From NCBI RefSeq assembly GCF_001514065.1, contig NZ_KQ948422.1:744001-808000 (forward strand): a stretch of 64,000 bases of DNA, given 5' to 3'. The position numbers and the translations under genes were made by a program. The stretch comes from Streptomyces antibioticus (GTDB lineage Bacteria; Actinomycetota; Actinomycetes; Streptomycetales; Streptomycetaceae). How positions within the stretch are numbered: position 1 is the stretch's first letter; each line of letters starts with the position of its first letter. Below the pieces are notes generated by a model. It was not told where the DNA came from and made no database searches. It was given only the letters and a program-made list of their open reading frames with translations. Below are positions 49,601 to 58,425 of the stretch, in pieces.

Positions 49601-50025
49601 TCGGCCGGGAGGCGGTCGACACCCTGCTGAAACTGATGGAGGACCACCGCGACGAGGTGGTCGTCATCGTCGCGGGCTACACGGAGGAGATGTCGGCCTT
49701 CCTGGCGTGCAACCCCGGTCTGACGTCGCGCTTCTCGCGCCGGGTGGAGTTCGCCGACTACTCGGCGGACGAGCTGGTGACGATCGTGCGCCGGCATGCG
49801 GAGACGAACGGCTACGAGTGCGGGCCGGGTACGGGTGCGGTCCTGCGGGAGTACTTCGACACGCTCCCCCGGGACCGCTCGTTCGGCAACGCGCGCCTGG
49901 CCCGTCAGGTACTGGAGACGATGATGACCCGGCAGGCCGGTCGGATCAGCTCGATGTCCGCGCCGGGCTTCGACGATCTGCGGCTGCTGCTGCCCGGGGA
50001 CGCGCCGGAGGTGACGGCGCGATGA
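46699..50025 (+). CDS. Beta-helix/double AAA+ ATPase, EccA-like, type VII secretion
   Basis: Starts GTG with ATGGAGGATC upstream. The 1108-residue protein begins with a right-handed parallel beta-helix of about 520 residues (repeating GxVxLRGCTVRD, LEDCVIERPGGAGIRV, LRVSGAGGHGVVVEDGG rungs). Two CbxX/CfxQ-type AAA+ domains follow, with P-loops GPPGTGKTT at Lys616 and Lys895 and Walker B motifs GGVLFIDEAYTL in each. Mycobacterial EccA has one such AAA domain behind TPRs. Here the TPR is replaced by the beta-helix and the AAA is doubled. It would power or select cargo for the secretion machine. Overlaps the mycosin gene by ATGA. Confidence 0.88.
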   Translation: MSRQLLTVCQDPAPHSPADSFRTIGEALQRARGGAVISVRPGRYQEGLVIGTRVTIVAEHARGSVEIAPRRGSAVVLKADAVMLTDLVLTGRDEELPVVDVARGQLALEGCDVTGAGWTALLARGTGSLAMRDCRITNPQGAGLVVTSPVDSSVESCTVEHLGTSGAVIGERGRVTLRGCTVRDARGNGVLANGEARGSVEDCDISATDKPAIALEEHCTTRVVRTAVHDTSTGVHLSSAARTTLEDVTVTATTGPGIVLSGGTDPWLRRCRTDRTEGHGLVVLERSRGTIEDCRLDGAQAPALRVGGSASPVLIGLSVQGGAADGLLLEEESVAELDRPEVKDVAGVGVSVRSGANPLLRRARISAPGGHGVEVRADGRGRLEDCVIERPGGAGIRVEDDGTLYVGGGTVDTAGGGPGLSVGADGSVTLRDCEIRGERGSAQPGVLVEKGGELTASRLRVSGAGGHGVVVEDGGRGAFTSCEAMGSEGDGFRVDTDAPVSLVNCTARENTGGGLVQVRPGDRLAVEGLTSADNGRRDAWGAGDVEGTDPAGAPTAATDGGPLAELDALIGLDDVKHQVRTLVNLTKLAQRRASMGMPVPPMSRHLVFAGPPGTGKTTVARLYGTILTELGVLRTGHLVEVSRADLVAQIVGGTAIKTTETFQQALGGVLFIDEAYTLVSDSRGGGADFGREAVDTLLKLMEDHRDDMVVVVAGYTEEMAGFLASNPGLASRFSRTVEFANYSVPELVAIMESMCARHQYELEDSTRKALAVRFERMPRDATFGNGRAARQLFEEMVDRQATRLASLTEIGQRDLALLLPQDVGEEAAAAVSDEGPAGGDPLTRLGDMVGLTGVKRDVTDLVNLLATARRREAAGLPAPRISHHLVFTGPPGTGKTTVARLYGELLVTLGVLPRGQLVEVARADLVGRYVGHTAQLTREVFQRALGGVLFIDEAYTLTPAGSSGSSDFGREAVDTLLKLMEDHRDEVVVIVAGYTEEMSAFLACNPGLTSRFSRRVEFADYSADELVTIVRRHAETNGYECGPGTGAVLREYFDTLPRDRSFGNARLARQVLETMMTRQAGRISSMSAPGFDDLRLLLPGDAPEVTAR

Positions 50026-51206
50026 GACGGACGATCGTGTCGTTGACCCTGGTGACGGTCTGCACGGCCTGCCTCGGGGCCACCGCCTCCGCCGCCCCGC
50101 CGACCGCCGACCAGGTGAAGCTGCCGGTGGTGCCCTCGGCGCTGGCCGCCGGCGCCGCCTGCACGAAGGCGTCGACCGCGGTCGCGAAGGCCGTGCCGTG
50201 GGAGCAGCGGGCGTTGGGGCTCGAAGGCACCTGGGCGACCTCGGCCGGGCGCACGGGCGGCTCCGGGGTGACCGTGGCCGTCGTGGACACCGGCGTGGCG
50301 GCCGGGGCTCCCGGGCTCAAGGGCCGGGTGACCGCGGTGGGCCCTGCGGGCAGCGACTGTGTCGGCCACGGAACCTTCGTCGCCGGACTGATCGCCGCCG
50401 CCCAGGACAAGGGCGTGCGGTTCGCCGGGGTCGCGGACCAGGCCCGCGTCCTCGCCGTCCGGGGCACGGACGAACGCGGCGCGGCCACCGCCGGCTCGGT
50501 GGCCGCCGGCATCCGTGCCGCCGCGAAGGCGGGTGCCGAGGTGATCGTGGTCGCCCCGGCCCTGAACACCGGCTCCGCGGACCTGACGGCGGCGGTGGCC
50601 TACGCGACCTCTAAGGACGCCCTGGTCATCGCGGCGGCGGCCCCCGACCCCGTGGGCGCGGGCACGGCGTCCCCGCCCGCGCCCCGCGACTACTGGCCCG
50701 CGTCGGACCCGCGCGTCCTGTCCGTCCTGGACGTGGACCCGAAGGGCGCCCGCCCTGACGGCGCCCCCATGCCTCTGCGGGCCGACCTCACGGCCCCGGG
50801 CGACGGCGTGGTGGGCATCGGCCCGTCCGGCAAGGGGCACTACATCGGCTCCGGAGCGTCCCTCGCCGCTGCCTATGTCGCCGGAACCGCCGCGCTGGTG
50901 CGTGCCGCGCACCCCGGGCTGAGCGCCGAGGAGACCGCCGCACGCCTCACGGGTACGGCGTACCCGGCGGACGTCCCCCGGCTCGATCCGTACGCCGCGG
51001 TGACCTCGGTACGGCAAGGGGCCACGGCTGCGGCGTCCGCTCCGGCCGCCGAAGGCCCCGTCCACCTCGCCACCGACCCCGAGGCGACGGCCGCCGGCCA
51101 TCGCGCGCTGGCCGTCACCTCCCTGGGCGCCGCGGCCGTCCTCGCGGTGGCCTGGGCGGCGGCGGTGGCCCGGCTGCGCCGGAAGCCGTCGACCGACGGC
51201 TCCTGA
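50022..51206 (+). CDS. mycP: Mycosin (MycP-like) subtilisin-type serine protease
   Basis: Starts at the ATGA overlap. The 394-residue protein has a signal peptide (to about residue 25), a subtilase domain with Asp89 (VAVVDTGV), His116 (GHGTFVAG) and Ser280 (GSGASLAAAYVAG), and a C-terminal transmembrane helix (ALAVTSLGAAAVLAVAWAAAV) with a basic tail. This is the mycosin layout; it is membrane-anchored outside the cell and stabilises or processes the type VII complex. The residue around the usual oxyanion Asn is less clear (VAPALNTGS). It runs toward eccC; 95 bp of tandem repeat lie between. Confidence 0.9.
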   Translation: MRRTIVSLTLVTVCTACLGATASAAPPTADQVKLPVVPSALAAGAACTKASTAVAKAVPWEQRALGLEGTWATSAGRTGGSGVTVAVVDTGVAAGAPGLKGRVTAVGPAGSDCVGHGTFVAGLIAAAQDKGVRFAGVADQARVLAVRGTDERGAATAGSVAAGIRAAAKAGAEVIVVAPALNTGSADLTAAVAYATSKDALVIAAAAPDPVGAGTASPPAPRDYWPASDPRVLSVLDVDPKGARPDGAPMPLRADLTAPGDGVVGIGPSGKGHYIGSGASLAAAYVAGTAALVRAAHPGLSAEETAARLTGTAYPADVPRLDPYAAVTSVRQGATAAASAPAAEGPVHLATDPEATAAGHRALAVTSLGAAAVLAVAWAAAVARLRRKPSTDGS

Positions 51207-51219
51207 CCGCGGGCACTGC

Positions 51220-51319
51220 CACCACGTCACACCCCGCCGCCCGCCACCACGTCACGCCCCGCTGCCCGCCACCGCCTCACCCCCCGCCGTCCGCCACCGC
51301 CTCACTCCCCGCCGTCCGC
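51220..51319. repeat. Four tandem 25-bp repeats between mycP and eccC
   Basis: Units at 51220-51244, 51245-51269, 51270-51294 and 51295-51319 each begin CACC(A/G)C(G/C)TCAC and end CGCY(G)YCCGC. Units one and two share the ACGTC version and three and four the GCCTC version, a pattern expected from stepwise duplication. The fourth unit contains the last codons and stop of eccC. Confidence 0.88.
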
Positions 51320-54300
51320 CAGCGCCGTCTGAATCAGCGTCGCCTTGCGCCGTACGATGCTCAGCGCCCGCCCCGGCGGCAGGTTCCGCGGTTTGACGGT
51401 GCCGAAGACATAGCCCTCCGACGGCGGGCAGGACAGCAGCAGCCCGGGCGTGTTGACCTCGTCGAGGCGCCGCAGCAGCTGGTCGTTGAGGCCGCGCCCG
51501 GCACCCGTCGCCGAGCGGACGGCGACCACATGGACGCCGACCTCGTGGCCCAGGGCCAGATGCTCGAAGAGGGGCGCGAAGGGGTGGTCGAATGCGTTGC
51601 CGCCGCCGATCATGTCGTAGTCGTCGATGAGGACGAACAAGCGTGGTCCCTGCCACCAGTCGGCCAGGCGCATGCGGGCCGGCGTGATGTCGGGTCCCGG
51701 GGCGCGGGTCTTGAGGGCCCTGGCCGAGCCCGCCACCAGTTCCTTGACGGAGTCGATCGAGACGGCGTGTCCGAGCTGGTACTCCGGCGGTACCGCGTCG
51801 ACGAGTTCGCGCCGGTAGTCCACGACCAGGACCCGCGCCTCGGCGGACGTGTACCGCTCGGTGACCGACCGGGCGATCATCCGCAGCAGGTTCGTCTTGC
51901 CGCTCTCGGTGTCGCCGACGGCGATGAGATGCGGGGTGCGGGCGAAGTCGTGCCAGACGGGGGCGAGTTTCTCCTCGTCGAGGCCGAGGGGGATGCGCAG
52001 GCCGTCGCCGAGTTCGGACGCGGGCAGCGACGCCATCGGCAGCCGGTGGGGCAGCATCCGCACCGGTGGGGCGGCCGGGCCCGGCCAGGCCGCGGAGATC
52101 TGCTCCACCAGTTCGGCGACGCCGTCCGCGAGGTCGTCCGTGCGCTGCCCGCCGTCGATCCGGGGCAGCGCCGCGAGGAAGTGCAGCTTGCCGTCGGTCG
52201 TCAGGCCCCGCCCGCCCGTGCGCGGCACCGACGCCGCCTTGCGGATGTCGATCACCGAGTCCATCGTGTCGCCGAGCCGCAGTTCGAGCCGGGTGGCGGC
52301 CTGGTCGCGGATCTGCGCTGACAGTTCCACCCAGCGGGCGGTGGTGACGACCAGATGGACGCCGTAGTTGAGTCCGCGCTGGGCGATCTGGTTGAAGGCG
52401 GCGACATGGGTGTCGTAGTCCTGGCGGACCGTCGACCAGCCGTCCACCACGAGGAACACATCCCCGTGCGGCTGATCGGCGAACTCCCCGTGCGCGCGTC
52501 GGCGCCGGTACGCGGCCATGGAGTCCAGGCCGTGGTCGAGGAAGAACCGCTCCCGGTCCGCGAGCAGGGTCGTCACCTCGGCGACGGTGCGGCTGGTCCG
52601 CTCGCTGTCGAGGCGGCTGGCGACCCCGGCGACATGGGGCAGCCCGGCCAGACTCGCGAGACCGCCGCCGCCGAAGTCCAGGCAGTAGAACTGGACTTCA
52701 CGCGGAGTGTGGGTGAGCGCCAGTGCGGTGATCAGTGTGCGCACGAGCGTGGACTTGCCGCTCTGCGAGCCGCCCGCGACGGCCACATGACCGCCCGCCC
52801 CGGACAGGTCCACGACCAGCGGGTCCCGGCGCTGCTCGAAGGGTTTGTCGACGATCCCGACCGGCACCCGCAGCTTGCCCACCCCGGACCAGCCGGCGGC
52901 GACGAGGCCGCGTTCGGCGTCCTTGTCGAGGCCCGGCAGCAGCGTGTCCAGCGCGGGCGGCAGCCCCAGCGGTGCCAGCCACACCTCGTGGGCCGCGGGC
53001 CCGGAGTCCCGCAGCCGGTCCAGCGCGACGGACAGCAGGGTGTCGGAGGACTCCTCGTCCGGTACGACCGGTTCGGGTGCCGCCGGTGCCACGGCACGCG
53101 GCACCACCCAGCCCGCGCTCCACGGCACGATCTGGCTCGCCACCCGCGCCTGCGCCACCCCGCCCCGCCGCTGCCGGTACGCGCCGGACACGTACGCCGC
53201 CCGGAACCGGGTGAGCGCCTCCACCCCGCTCTTCAGGAACCCGGCACCCGGCTGCGAGGGCAACTGGTAGGCGTCCGGCACCCCGAGCACGCCCCGGCTC
53301 TCCATCGCGGAGAACGTGCGCAGACCGATCCGGTAGGACAGGTGGCTCTCCAGGGCGTGCATGCGGCCCTCGTCGAGCCGCTGCGAGGCCAGCAGCAGAT
53401 GCACCCCGAGCGACCGCCCCAGGCGCCCGATCATCACGAACAGGTCCATGAACTCGCGGTGGGCGGCCAGCAGTTCGCTGAACTCGTCGACGACCACGAA
53501 CAGGCTGGGCAGGGGCTTCAATGGCGTGCCCGACAGCCGCGCCTTCTCGTACTCCAGCGCGGAGCTGTAGTTCCCGGCCGCCCGCAGCAGCTCCTGACGC
53601 CGGATCAGCTCCCCGTGCAGCGCGTCCTGCATGCGCTCCACCAGCGCCACCTCGTCGGCGAGGTTGGTGATGACGGCGGAGGTGTGCGGCAGCCCGTCGA
53701 GGCCCAGGAAGGTGGCGCCGCCCTTGAAGTCGACCAGGACGAAGTTCAGCGTCTCGGAGGAGTTGGTGAGCGCCAGCCCCAGCACCAGGGTGCGCAGCAG
53801 CTCGCTCTTGCCGGAGCCGGTCGCCCCGATGAGCATGCCGTGCGGGCCCATGCCGCCCTGTGCCGACTCCTTGATGTCCAGCTCGACCGGGCGGCCGTCC
53901 GCCCCCACGGCCACCGGCACCCGCAGCCGGGCCGCCCCGGTCGCCCGCCGCCACAGCGCCTGGGGATCGTGCCGGTACAGGTCGGGAATGCCGAGCAGCG
54001 TCGTCAACTGCACGTCGGTCGCCAGCGGTTCGGCCGCGTCCGCGCTCAGGCTCATCCGGTAGGGCGCCAGCAGCCGGGCCAGCGCCTCCGCGGCGGCCGG
54101 ACCCACCGAGTCCGGCCGGCCCAGCGCCGTACTCTGCTCCTTGCGGCTGCGGTCGGTGCGCACCAGCCGCACCGAGCCGGGACGCACGTCCAGGCGCAGG
54201 GTGGTCCGGCCGGGCCGCCAGCTCAGCGCACCGGAGAGGTCCAGGACCACGGTGTTGCGCGCCCCGGGGCCGTCGAGGCGGTGTCCGGCCGGCACCGTCA

Positions 54301-55270
54301 CCCCGTCCACCACGATCACCGTGAACGGCTCGTCCCGGCCCGGCGGTTCCTCGGGGTCGAAGCCCGCCCGCTCGGCGAACTCCGCGCCCAGCAGATCCTC
54401 CAGGTCGTTGAAGGCGGAGGCCACCATGCGCGCGGGCCCGGCGCCGTCCCGCTCCTGCGGATGCAGGTTGTGCGGCAGCCACTTGGCCCACTCCCACTCC
54501 GCGCGCCGCTCGTCGGACACGCACAGCGCGATCCACAGGTCCTCGGGCGCGTGGAACACCGCGAGCTGGCACAGCGCGGCACGCGCGAGGGACCGTACCG
54601 CCGTCTCGTCACCGCGCAGCAACACCCTTGACCAGGACCGCAGATACAGACCGATGGGCTGGTCAGGGACCGTGCTGTAGGCCCGTACGAAACGGCGCAG
54701 GGCGTGCGCGGACAGCGGCTCCAGATCCTCGACCGGCTTGGTGGACAGGGGGTTGAGACGCATCGACAGCTGCTGCTCGCCCACCGCGATGCGGATCTCG
54801 GCGAAGTCGTCGTCCTTGGGCCGCCGTTCCCACAGCCGGGTGGTGCGGACCATGGAACGCAGGGCGACCGGGGCGGGGTGCCGCCAGGCCAGGGCCTGCT
54901 GCTGCTCGATGACCGCCCGCTGGACCCTGCCCCGGGTCTGGGTCAAGTACCGCAGATAGTCACGCCGTTCGCCGTGCAGACGCTGCTTGCGCTCGCCGCT
55001 CTTGCGCATCACCTGGCCGACCATCATCGCGCCGGAGGCCAGCACCATCATGCCGAGCGCCAGGTAGCTGAAGACGCTGCTGGTGCCGCCGGGGCGGATG
55101 AACATCAGCATCATCGACACGGACATCATCGCCATGGGGAGGTAGGTCCACACGGCGGAGGAGTCCGGCACCGTCTCCGGGAGCGTGGGCGGCTCCTGGA
55201 GGGTCAACTCCCCTTCGGGCATGTCGGGCCCACGGCGGCGGGCGGGTCGGCGGAACAGGACGACGCTCAA
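51302..55270 (-). CDS. eccC: EccC, FtsK/SpoIIIE-type type VII secretion motor
   Basis: The 1322-residue protein has two N-terminal transmembrane helices (LPMAMMSVSMMLMFI and YLALGMMVLASGAMMVGQ) and three ATPase domains with P-loops at Lys488 (GATGSGKSE), Lys839 (GGSQSGKST) and Lys1125 (GDTESGKTN). It is a single-chain EccC as in actinobacterial systems outside mycobacterial EccCa/EccCb. It recruits substrates and drives secretion. It is transcribed on the opposite strand from the rest of the locus and back to back with eccD, about 100 bp apart. Its final codons lie inside a tandem repeat. Confidence 0.93.
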   Translation of the reverse strand: MSVVLFRRPARRRGPDMPEGELTLQEPPTLPETVPDSSAVWTYLPMAMMSVSMMLMFIRPGGTSSVFSYLALGMMVLASGAMMVGQVMRKSGERKQRLHGERRDYLRYLTQTRGRVQRAVIEQQQALAWRHPAPVALRSMVRTTRLWERRPKDDDFAEIRIAVGEQQLSMRLNPLSTKPVEDLEPLSAHALRRFVRAYSTVPDQPIGLYLRSWSRVLLRGDETAVRSLARAALCQLAVFHAPEDLWIALCVSDERRAEWEWAKWLPHNLHPQERDGAGPARMVASAFNDLEDLLGAEFAERAGFDPEEPPGRDEPFTVIVVDGVTVPAGHRLDGPGARNTVVLDLSGALSWRPGRTTLRLDVRPGSVRLVRTDRSRKEQSTALGRPDSVGPAAAEALARLLAPYRMSLSADAAEPLATDVQLTTLLGIPDLYRHDPQALWRRATGAARLRVPVAVGADGRPVELDIKESAQGGMGPHGMLIGATGSGKSELLRTLVLGLALTNSSETLNFVLVDFKGGATFLGLDGLPHTSAVITNLADEVALVERMQDALHGELIRRQELLRAAGNYSSALEYEKARLSGTPLKPLPSLFVVVDEFSELLAAHREFMDLFVMIGRLGRSLGVHLLLASQRLDEGRMHALESHLSYRIGLRTFSAMESRGVLGVPDAYQLPSQPGAGFLKSGVEALTRFRAAYVSGAYRQRRGGVAQARVASQIVPWSAGWVVPRAVAPAAPEPVVPDEESSDTLLSVALDRLRDSGPAAHEVWLAPLGLPPALDTLLPGLDKDAERGLVAAGWSGVGKLRVPVGIVDKPFEQRRDPLVVDLSGAGGHVAVAGGSQSGKSTLVRTLITALALTHTPREVQFYCLDFGGGGLASLAGLPHVAGVASRLDSERTSRTVAEVTTLLADRERFFLDHGLDSMAAYRRRRAHGEFADQPHGDVFLVVDGWSTVRQDYDTHVAAFNQIAQRGLNYGVHLVVTTARWVELSAQIRDQAATRLELRLGDTMDSVIDIRKAASVPRTGGRGLTTDGKLHFLAALPRIDGGQRTDDLADGVAELVEQISAAWPGPAAPPVRMLPHRLPMASLPASELGDGLRIPLGLDEEKLAPVWHDFARTPHLIAVGDTESGKTNLLRMIARSVTERYTSAEARVLVVDYRRELVDAVPPEYQLGHAVSIDSVKELVAGSARALKTRAPGPDITPARMRLADWWQGPRLFVLIDDYDMIGGGNAFDHPFAPLFEHLALGHEVGVHVVAVRSATGAGRGLNDQLLRRLDEVNTPGLLLSCPPSEGYVFGTVKPRNLPPGRALSIVRRKATLIQTALADGGE

Positions 55271-55372
55271 CGGAAGGGCTCCTCAGGCGACAGCGGGCGC
55301 GGAGAACGCGAAAGGGGGGTCACTCCGTAATACGGATGGGGAGCCCCGAAGGATCTGTGCCAGGAGAAATCG

Positions 55373-56797
55373 ATGACCGACCACCAGGTGGCCGAGCTGT
55401 GCCATCTCACCGTCCGCGGCCCGGCCCGGACGATCGACCTCGCCGTACCGGCCGATGTGCCGGTCGCCGACCTGCTGCCGACCTTGCTGCGCTATGCGGG
55501 TGAGGGCAGCGGGGAGGCACCGGGCGGCGACGTCGAGGAGCGCGGCCTCGACCACGGCGGCTGGGTCCTGCAACGTCTCGGTGAGCGCCCGCTGGACGAG
55601 GAGGGCACCCTCAAGTCCCTCGACCTCAAGGACGGCGAGGTGCTCCATCTGCGCCCGCACGACGCCGCGTTGCCCGAGGTCCGCCTGGACGACCTGGTGG
55701 ACGGCATCGCCAACGTCACCCGGGACCGGCTGCACGCCTGGACCCCCGAGGCGGGGCGGCGGCTGCTGCTCGGCCTCGCGGTGGCGACGCTCGTCGTGGG
55801 GCTCGGCGTCCTGGCGTGGCCGGGCGGCTCGGCGGCCGTCCGGGCCGCGGCGGCCGGCGCGAGCGGTCTGCTGCTGCTCGCGGGCGCCGCGTCCGCGGCC
55901 CGCGCGGTGGGTGACCGGGCGGCCGGGGCGGCACTCGGATACATGGCGGGGCCGTTCCTGGCGCTGGCCGCGTTCCTCGTCCCCGGCGGCGACCTGAGCG
56001 GACCGCAGGCCCAGGAGGTCCTGGGGTCCAGGCTCCTCGCGGCGGGTGCCGCGGGCGCGGGCGGCGCGGTGCTCGCGCTCGCCGTGACGGCCGTCTCGGC
56101 ACCGCTGTTCCTCGCGACGGCCCTGGTGGCGGTGTTCGCCGCGCTCGCGGGAGCCGCGATCGGCGTGTTCGGGCTGAGTGTCGACGGTACGGCGGCCGCG
56201 GTCGCCGCGCTGGTGGTGCTGCTCGGCGGGTTCGTGCCCGCGCTGTCCTTCCGGCTCGCGGGGATGCGGATGCCGGCCCTGCCGGGCAGCGCCCAGCAGC
56301 TCCAGGAGGGCATCGAGCCCTACGAGGGCCGGGACGTGGCCACCCGCACCGAGCTGGCGAGCGGCTGGATGACCGCCCTGTACGGCGCTTCGGGCGCGGT
56401 CGGCGCGGGCTGCCTGGTGGCGCTGGCGCTGCGGCCGAGCCTGCCGGAGGCGCTGACGGCCGGGGTGCTGTCGCTGCTTCTGCTGCTGCACGGGCGGGGC
56501 ATGGTGAACGTGCGTCAGCGTCTTGCCCTGGTGCTGCCCGGCGCGCTGGGCGCGGCCCTGCTGGCCGGTACGGCCGCCCACGCGGCGGGCCCCGACGGCC
56601 GGCCCCTGCTCCTGGCCGGGCTGCTCGCGCTGGCGGCCGTCCTGGCGATCGCGTCCTGGACAGTGCCAGGCCGCCGCATGCTGCCGTACTGGGGGCGGGC
56701 CGCTGAGCTGCTGCACTCGGGGCTCGCCATCGCGGTGCTGCCGCTCACCCTGTGGGTGCTCGGGGTGTTCGGCACTCTCCGGGCGATCAGCGGCTGA
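55373..56797 (+). CDS. eccD: EccD, type VII secretion membrane channel component
   Basis: The 474-residue protein has an N-terminal ubiquitin-like cytoplasmic domain (LCHLTVRGPARTIDLAVPADVPVADLLPTLL, ending RPHDAALPEV) and then about eleven transmembrane helices. That is the typical EccD layout; two copies per protomer line the inner-membrane channel. The start has GGAG upstream. It is followed by eccB 13 bp later. The divergent eccC gene lies about 100 bp upstream. Confidence 0.92.
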   Translation: MTDHQVAELCHLTVRGPARTIDLAVPADVPVADLLPTLLRYAGEGSGEAPGGDVEERGLDHGGWVLQRLGERPLDEEGTLKSLDLKDGEVLHLRPHDAALPEVRLDDLVDGIANVTRDRLHAWTPEAGRRLLLGLAVATLVVGLGVLAWPGGSAAVRAAAAGASGLLLLAGAASAARAVGDRAAGAALGYMAGPFLALAAFLVPGGDLSGPQAQEVLGSRLLAAGAAGAGGAVLALAVTAVSAPLFLATALVAVFAALAGAAIGVFGLSVDGTAAAVAALVVLLGGFVPALSFRLAGMRMPALPGSAQQLQEGIEPYEGRDVATRTELASGWMTALYGASGAVGAGCLVALALRPSLPEALTAGVLSLLLLLHGRGMVNVRQRLALVLPGALGAALLAGTAAHAAGPDGRPLLLAGLLALAAVLAIASWTVPGRRMLPYWGRAAELLHSGLAIAVLPLTLWVLGVFGTLRAISG

Positions 56798-56810
56798 GCG
56801 GGGGTACGTC

Positions 56811-58301
56811 ATGCAGTCCAAGCGCGACCAGGTACAGGCGCACGCCTTCGTCATGAACCGGCTGGCCTCCGGGATGCTGCTGGCCGACCCGGACGCCCCG
56901 GAGAGCCCGCTGGGGCGCACCACCCGGGGCGCCGTCATTGGCGTCGTCGTCGCCGTGCTGGTGGCGGCCGGGGCAGTGGTCTACGGCCTCATCTCACCCG
57001 GCGGGAACGACTCCTGGCGTACGTCGGGCACGCTCGTCGTCAACCGGGAGACCGGTGCCCGCTACGTCTACTACGACGGCCGGCTGCGCCCGGTGCGCAA
57101 CTACGCCTCGGCCCGGCTGATCGGCGGGAAGGACCTCAAGACCGAGGACGTCTCCACCGCGTCCCTCGGCGACACCCCGATCGGTGCCCCGGTCGGCATC
57201 CCCGGCGCCCCCGACTCCCTGCCGGGCGGCGGAGACCTCGACTCCGGCGCCTGGCAGGTGTGTTCGGCGCTCGACGAGGACGGCTCCGCGGTGACCGCGC
57301 TCGTCGCGGGGGGACACACCACCGGCACCGGGCTCGACGCCGGCGACGGTGTGCTGGTCGCCGGACCGGACGGGGCCTCCTACCTGGTCTGGCAGGGCAG
57401 CAGGCTGCGCCTGGACCACAAGTCCGGCGCGGCCGTCTCCCTCGGCTACGGCTCCGTCGCCGCGCGCCCCGTGTCGGCGGCCTTCCTCGACGCCCTGGTC
57501 GAGGGCCCCGACCTCACCGCCCCGGCGGTCGCGGGACTGGGCGCCAAGGGCCCCGCCCTCGGCCCGGCCGCGAGCAGGGTCGGCCAGGTCTTCCGGGTCA
57601 GTGTGCCCGGCTCCGCCGAACGCCCCTACTACCAGCTGCGTCAGGAAGGCCTGGTCCCGCTCACGGACACCGCCGCCGCCCTCGCACTCGGCGACCCCAC
57701 GATCCGTGAGAAGGCGTACGACGGTGACTCCCCGGTCGCCGCCGACCTGGGCGCGGACACCCTAAAGCAGCATCTCGCCCCGGGCGCCGAGGGCCGCTCC
57801 CCCGGCGCCGCCGACCTGCCCGTCTCCCCGCCGCACGCCGTGTCGGTGCCGCAGGACCAGGCTGCCTGCGCCCGCGTGGAGCCCGGTACCGACGGCACCC
57901 GGGTCGCCACCACGCTCGTCCCGGTCACCGACCTGGGACCGGTCTCCGCCGCCCCGACCGACCATGTGACGCCCGCCTGTCTGCGGGTGGACGGCGTGGT
58001 CGTCCGGCCGGGCCACGGCGCACTGGTGCGCGCACTCGGCGCGGACGGGACCGCCGTAGGGGACACGACGTATCTCGTCACGGACAACGGAGTGAAGTAC
58101 CGGGTGCCGTCGACGGCGGCGCTGGAGGCGCTCGGGCAGAGCGCGGCGAGCGCGCGGGCGCTGCCGGCGCCGCTGCTGTCGATGCTGCCGACCGGCCCCG
58201 ACCTGGACCCGGCCGCGGCGACCGGCGCCTCCCGGCCGCACACCACGGGGCCCGCCTGCGGCGGCTCCGGCGACGCGGCCGGGGCGGCCGCCGAAAACTG
58301 A
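56811..58301 (+). CDS. eccB: EccB, type VII secretion periplasm-side component
   Basis: Start at MQSKRDQVQAHAFVMNRLASGMLLADPDAPESPLGRT, the conserved EccB N-terminus, which places the ATG at 56811; the earlier open frame is the shadow of eccD. The 496-residue protein has one transmembrane helix (VIGVVVAVLVAAGAVVYGLI) and a large extracytoplasmic region. Cysteines in WQVCSALD, AACARVE, PACLRV and GPACGG would form disulfides. The C-terminus ends with a Pro/Thr/Gly-rich, low-complexity stretch. It forms the external part of the channel, with an Ala-rich end. Confidence 0.92.
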   Translation: MQSKRDQVQAHAFVMNRLASGMLLADPDAPESPLGRTTRGAVIGVVVAVLVAAGAVVYGLISPGGNDSWRTSGTLVVNRETGARYVYYDGRLRPVRNYASARLIGGKDLKTEDVSTASLGDTPIGAPVGIPGAPDSLPGGGDLDSGAWQVCSALDEDGSAVTALVAGGHTTGTGLDAGDGVLVAGPDGASYLVWQGSRLRLDHKSGAAVSLGYGSVAARPVSAAFLDALVEGPDLTAPAVAGLGAKGPALGPAASRVGQVFRVSVPGSAERPYYQLRQEGLVPLTDTAAALALGDPTIREKAYDGDSPVAADLGADTLKQHLAPGAEGRSPGAADLPVSPPHAVSVPQDQAACARVEPGTDGTRVATTLVPVTDLGPVSAAPTDHVTPACLRVDGVVVRPGHGALVRALGADGTAVGDTTYLVTDNGVKYRVPSTAALEALGQSAASARALPAPLLSMLPTGPDLDPAAATGASRPHTTGPACGGSGDAAGAAAEN

Positions 58302-58425
58302 GGCCGCCGCACGAGAACCCGGCGCCCCACCTGCTCCGTAGTACGAGATGACGGGCCTCCGCCCCCACCCCCCGGGGACGGAGGCCCCGACCCGTTCCGC
58401 ACCCCCACCGACCAGGAGGCCTGCC

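Noticed and set aside
51220..51319. CRISPR-like array
   Set aside because: The units are contiguous without spacers and not palindromic; it is a minisatellite.
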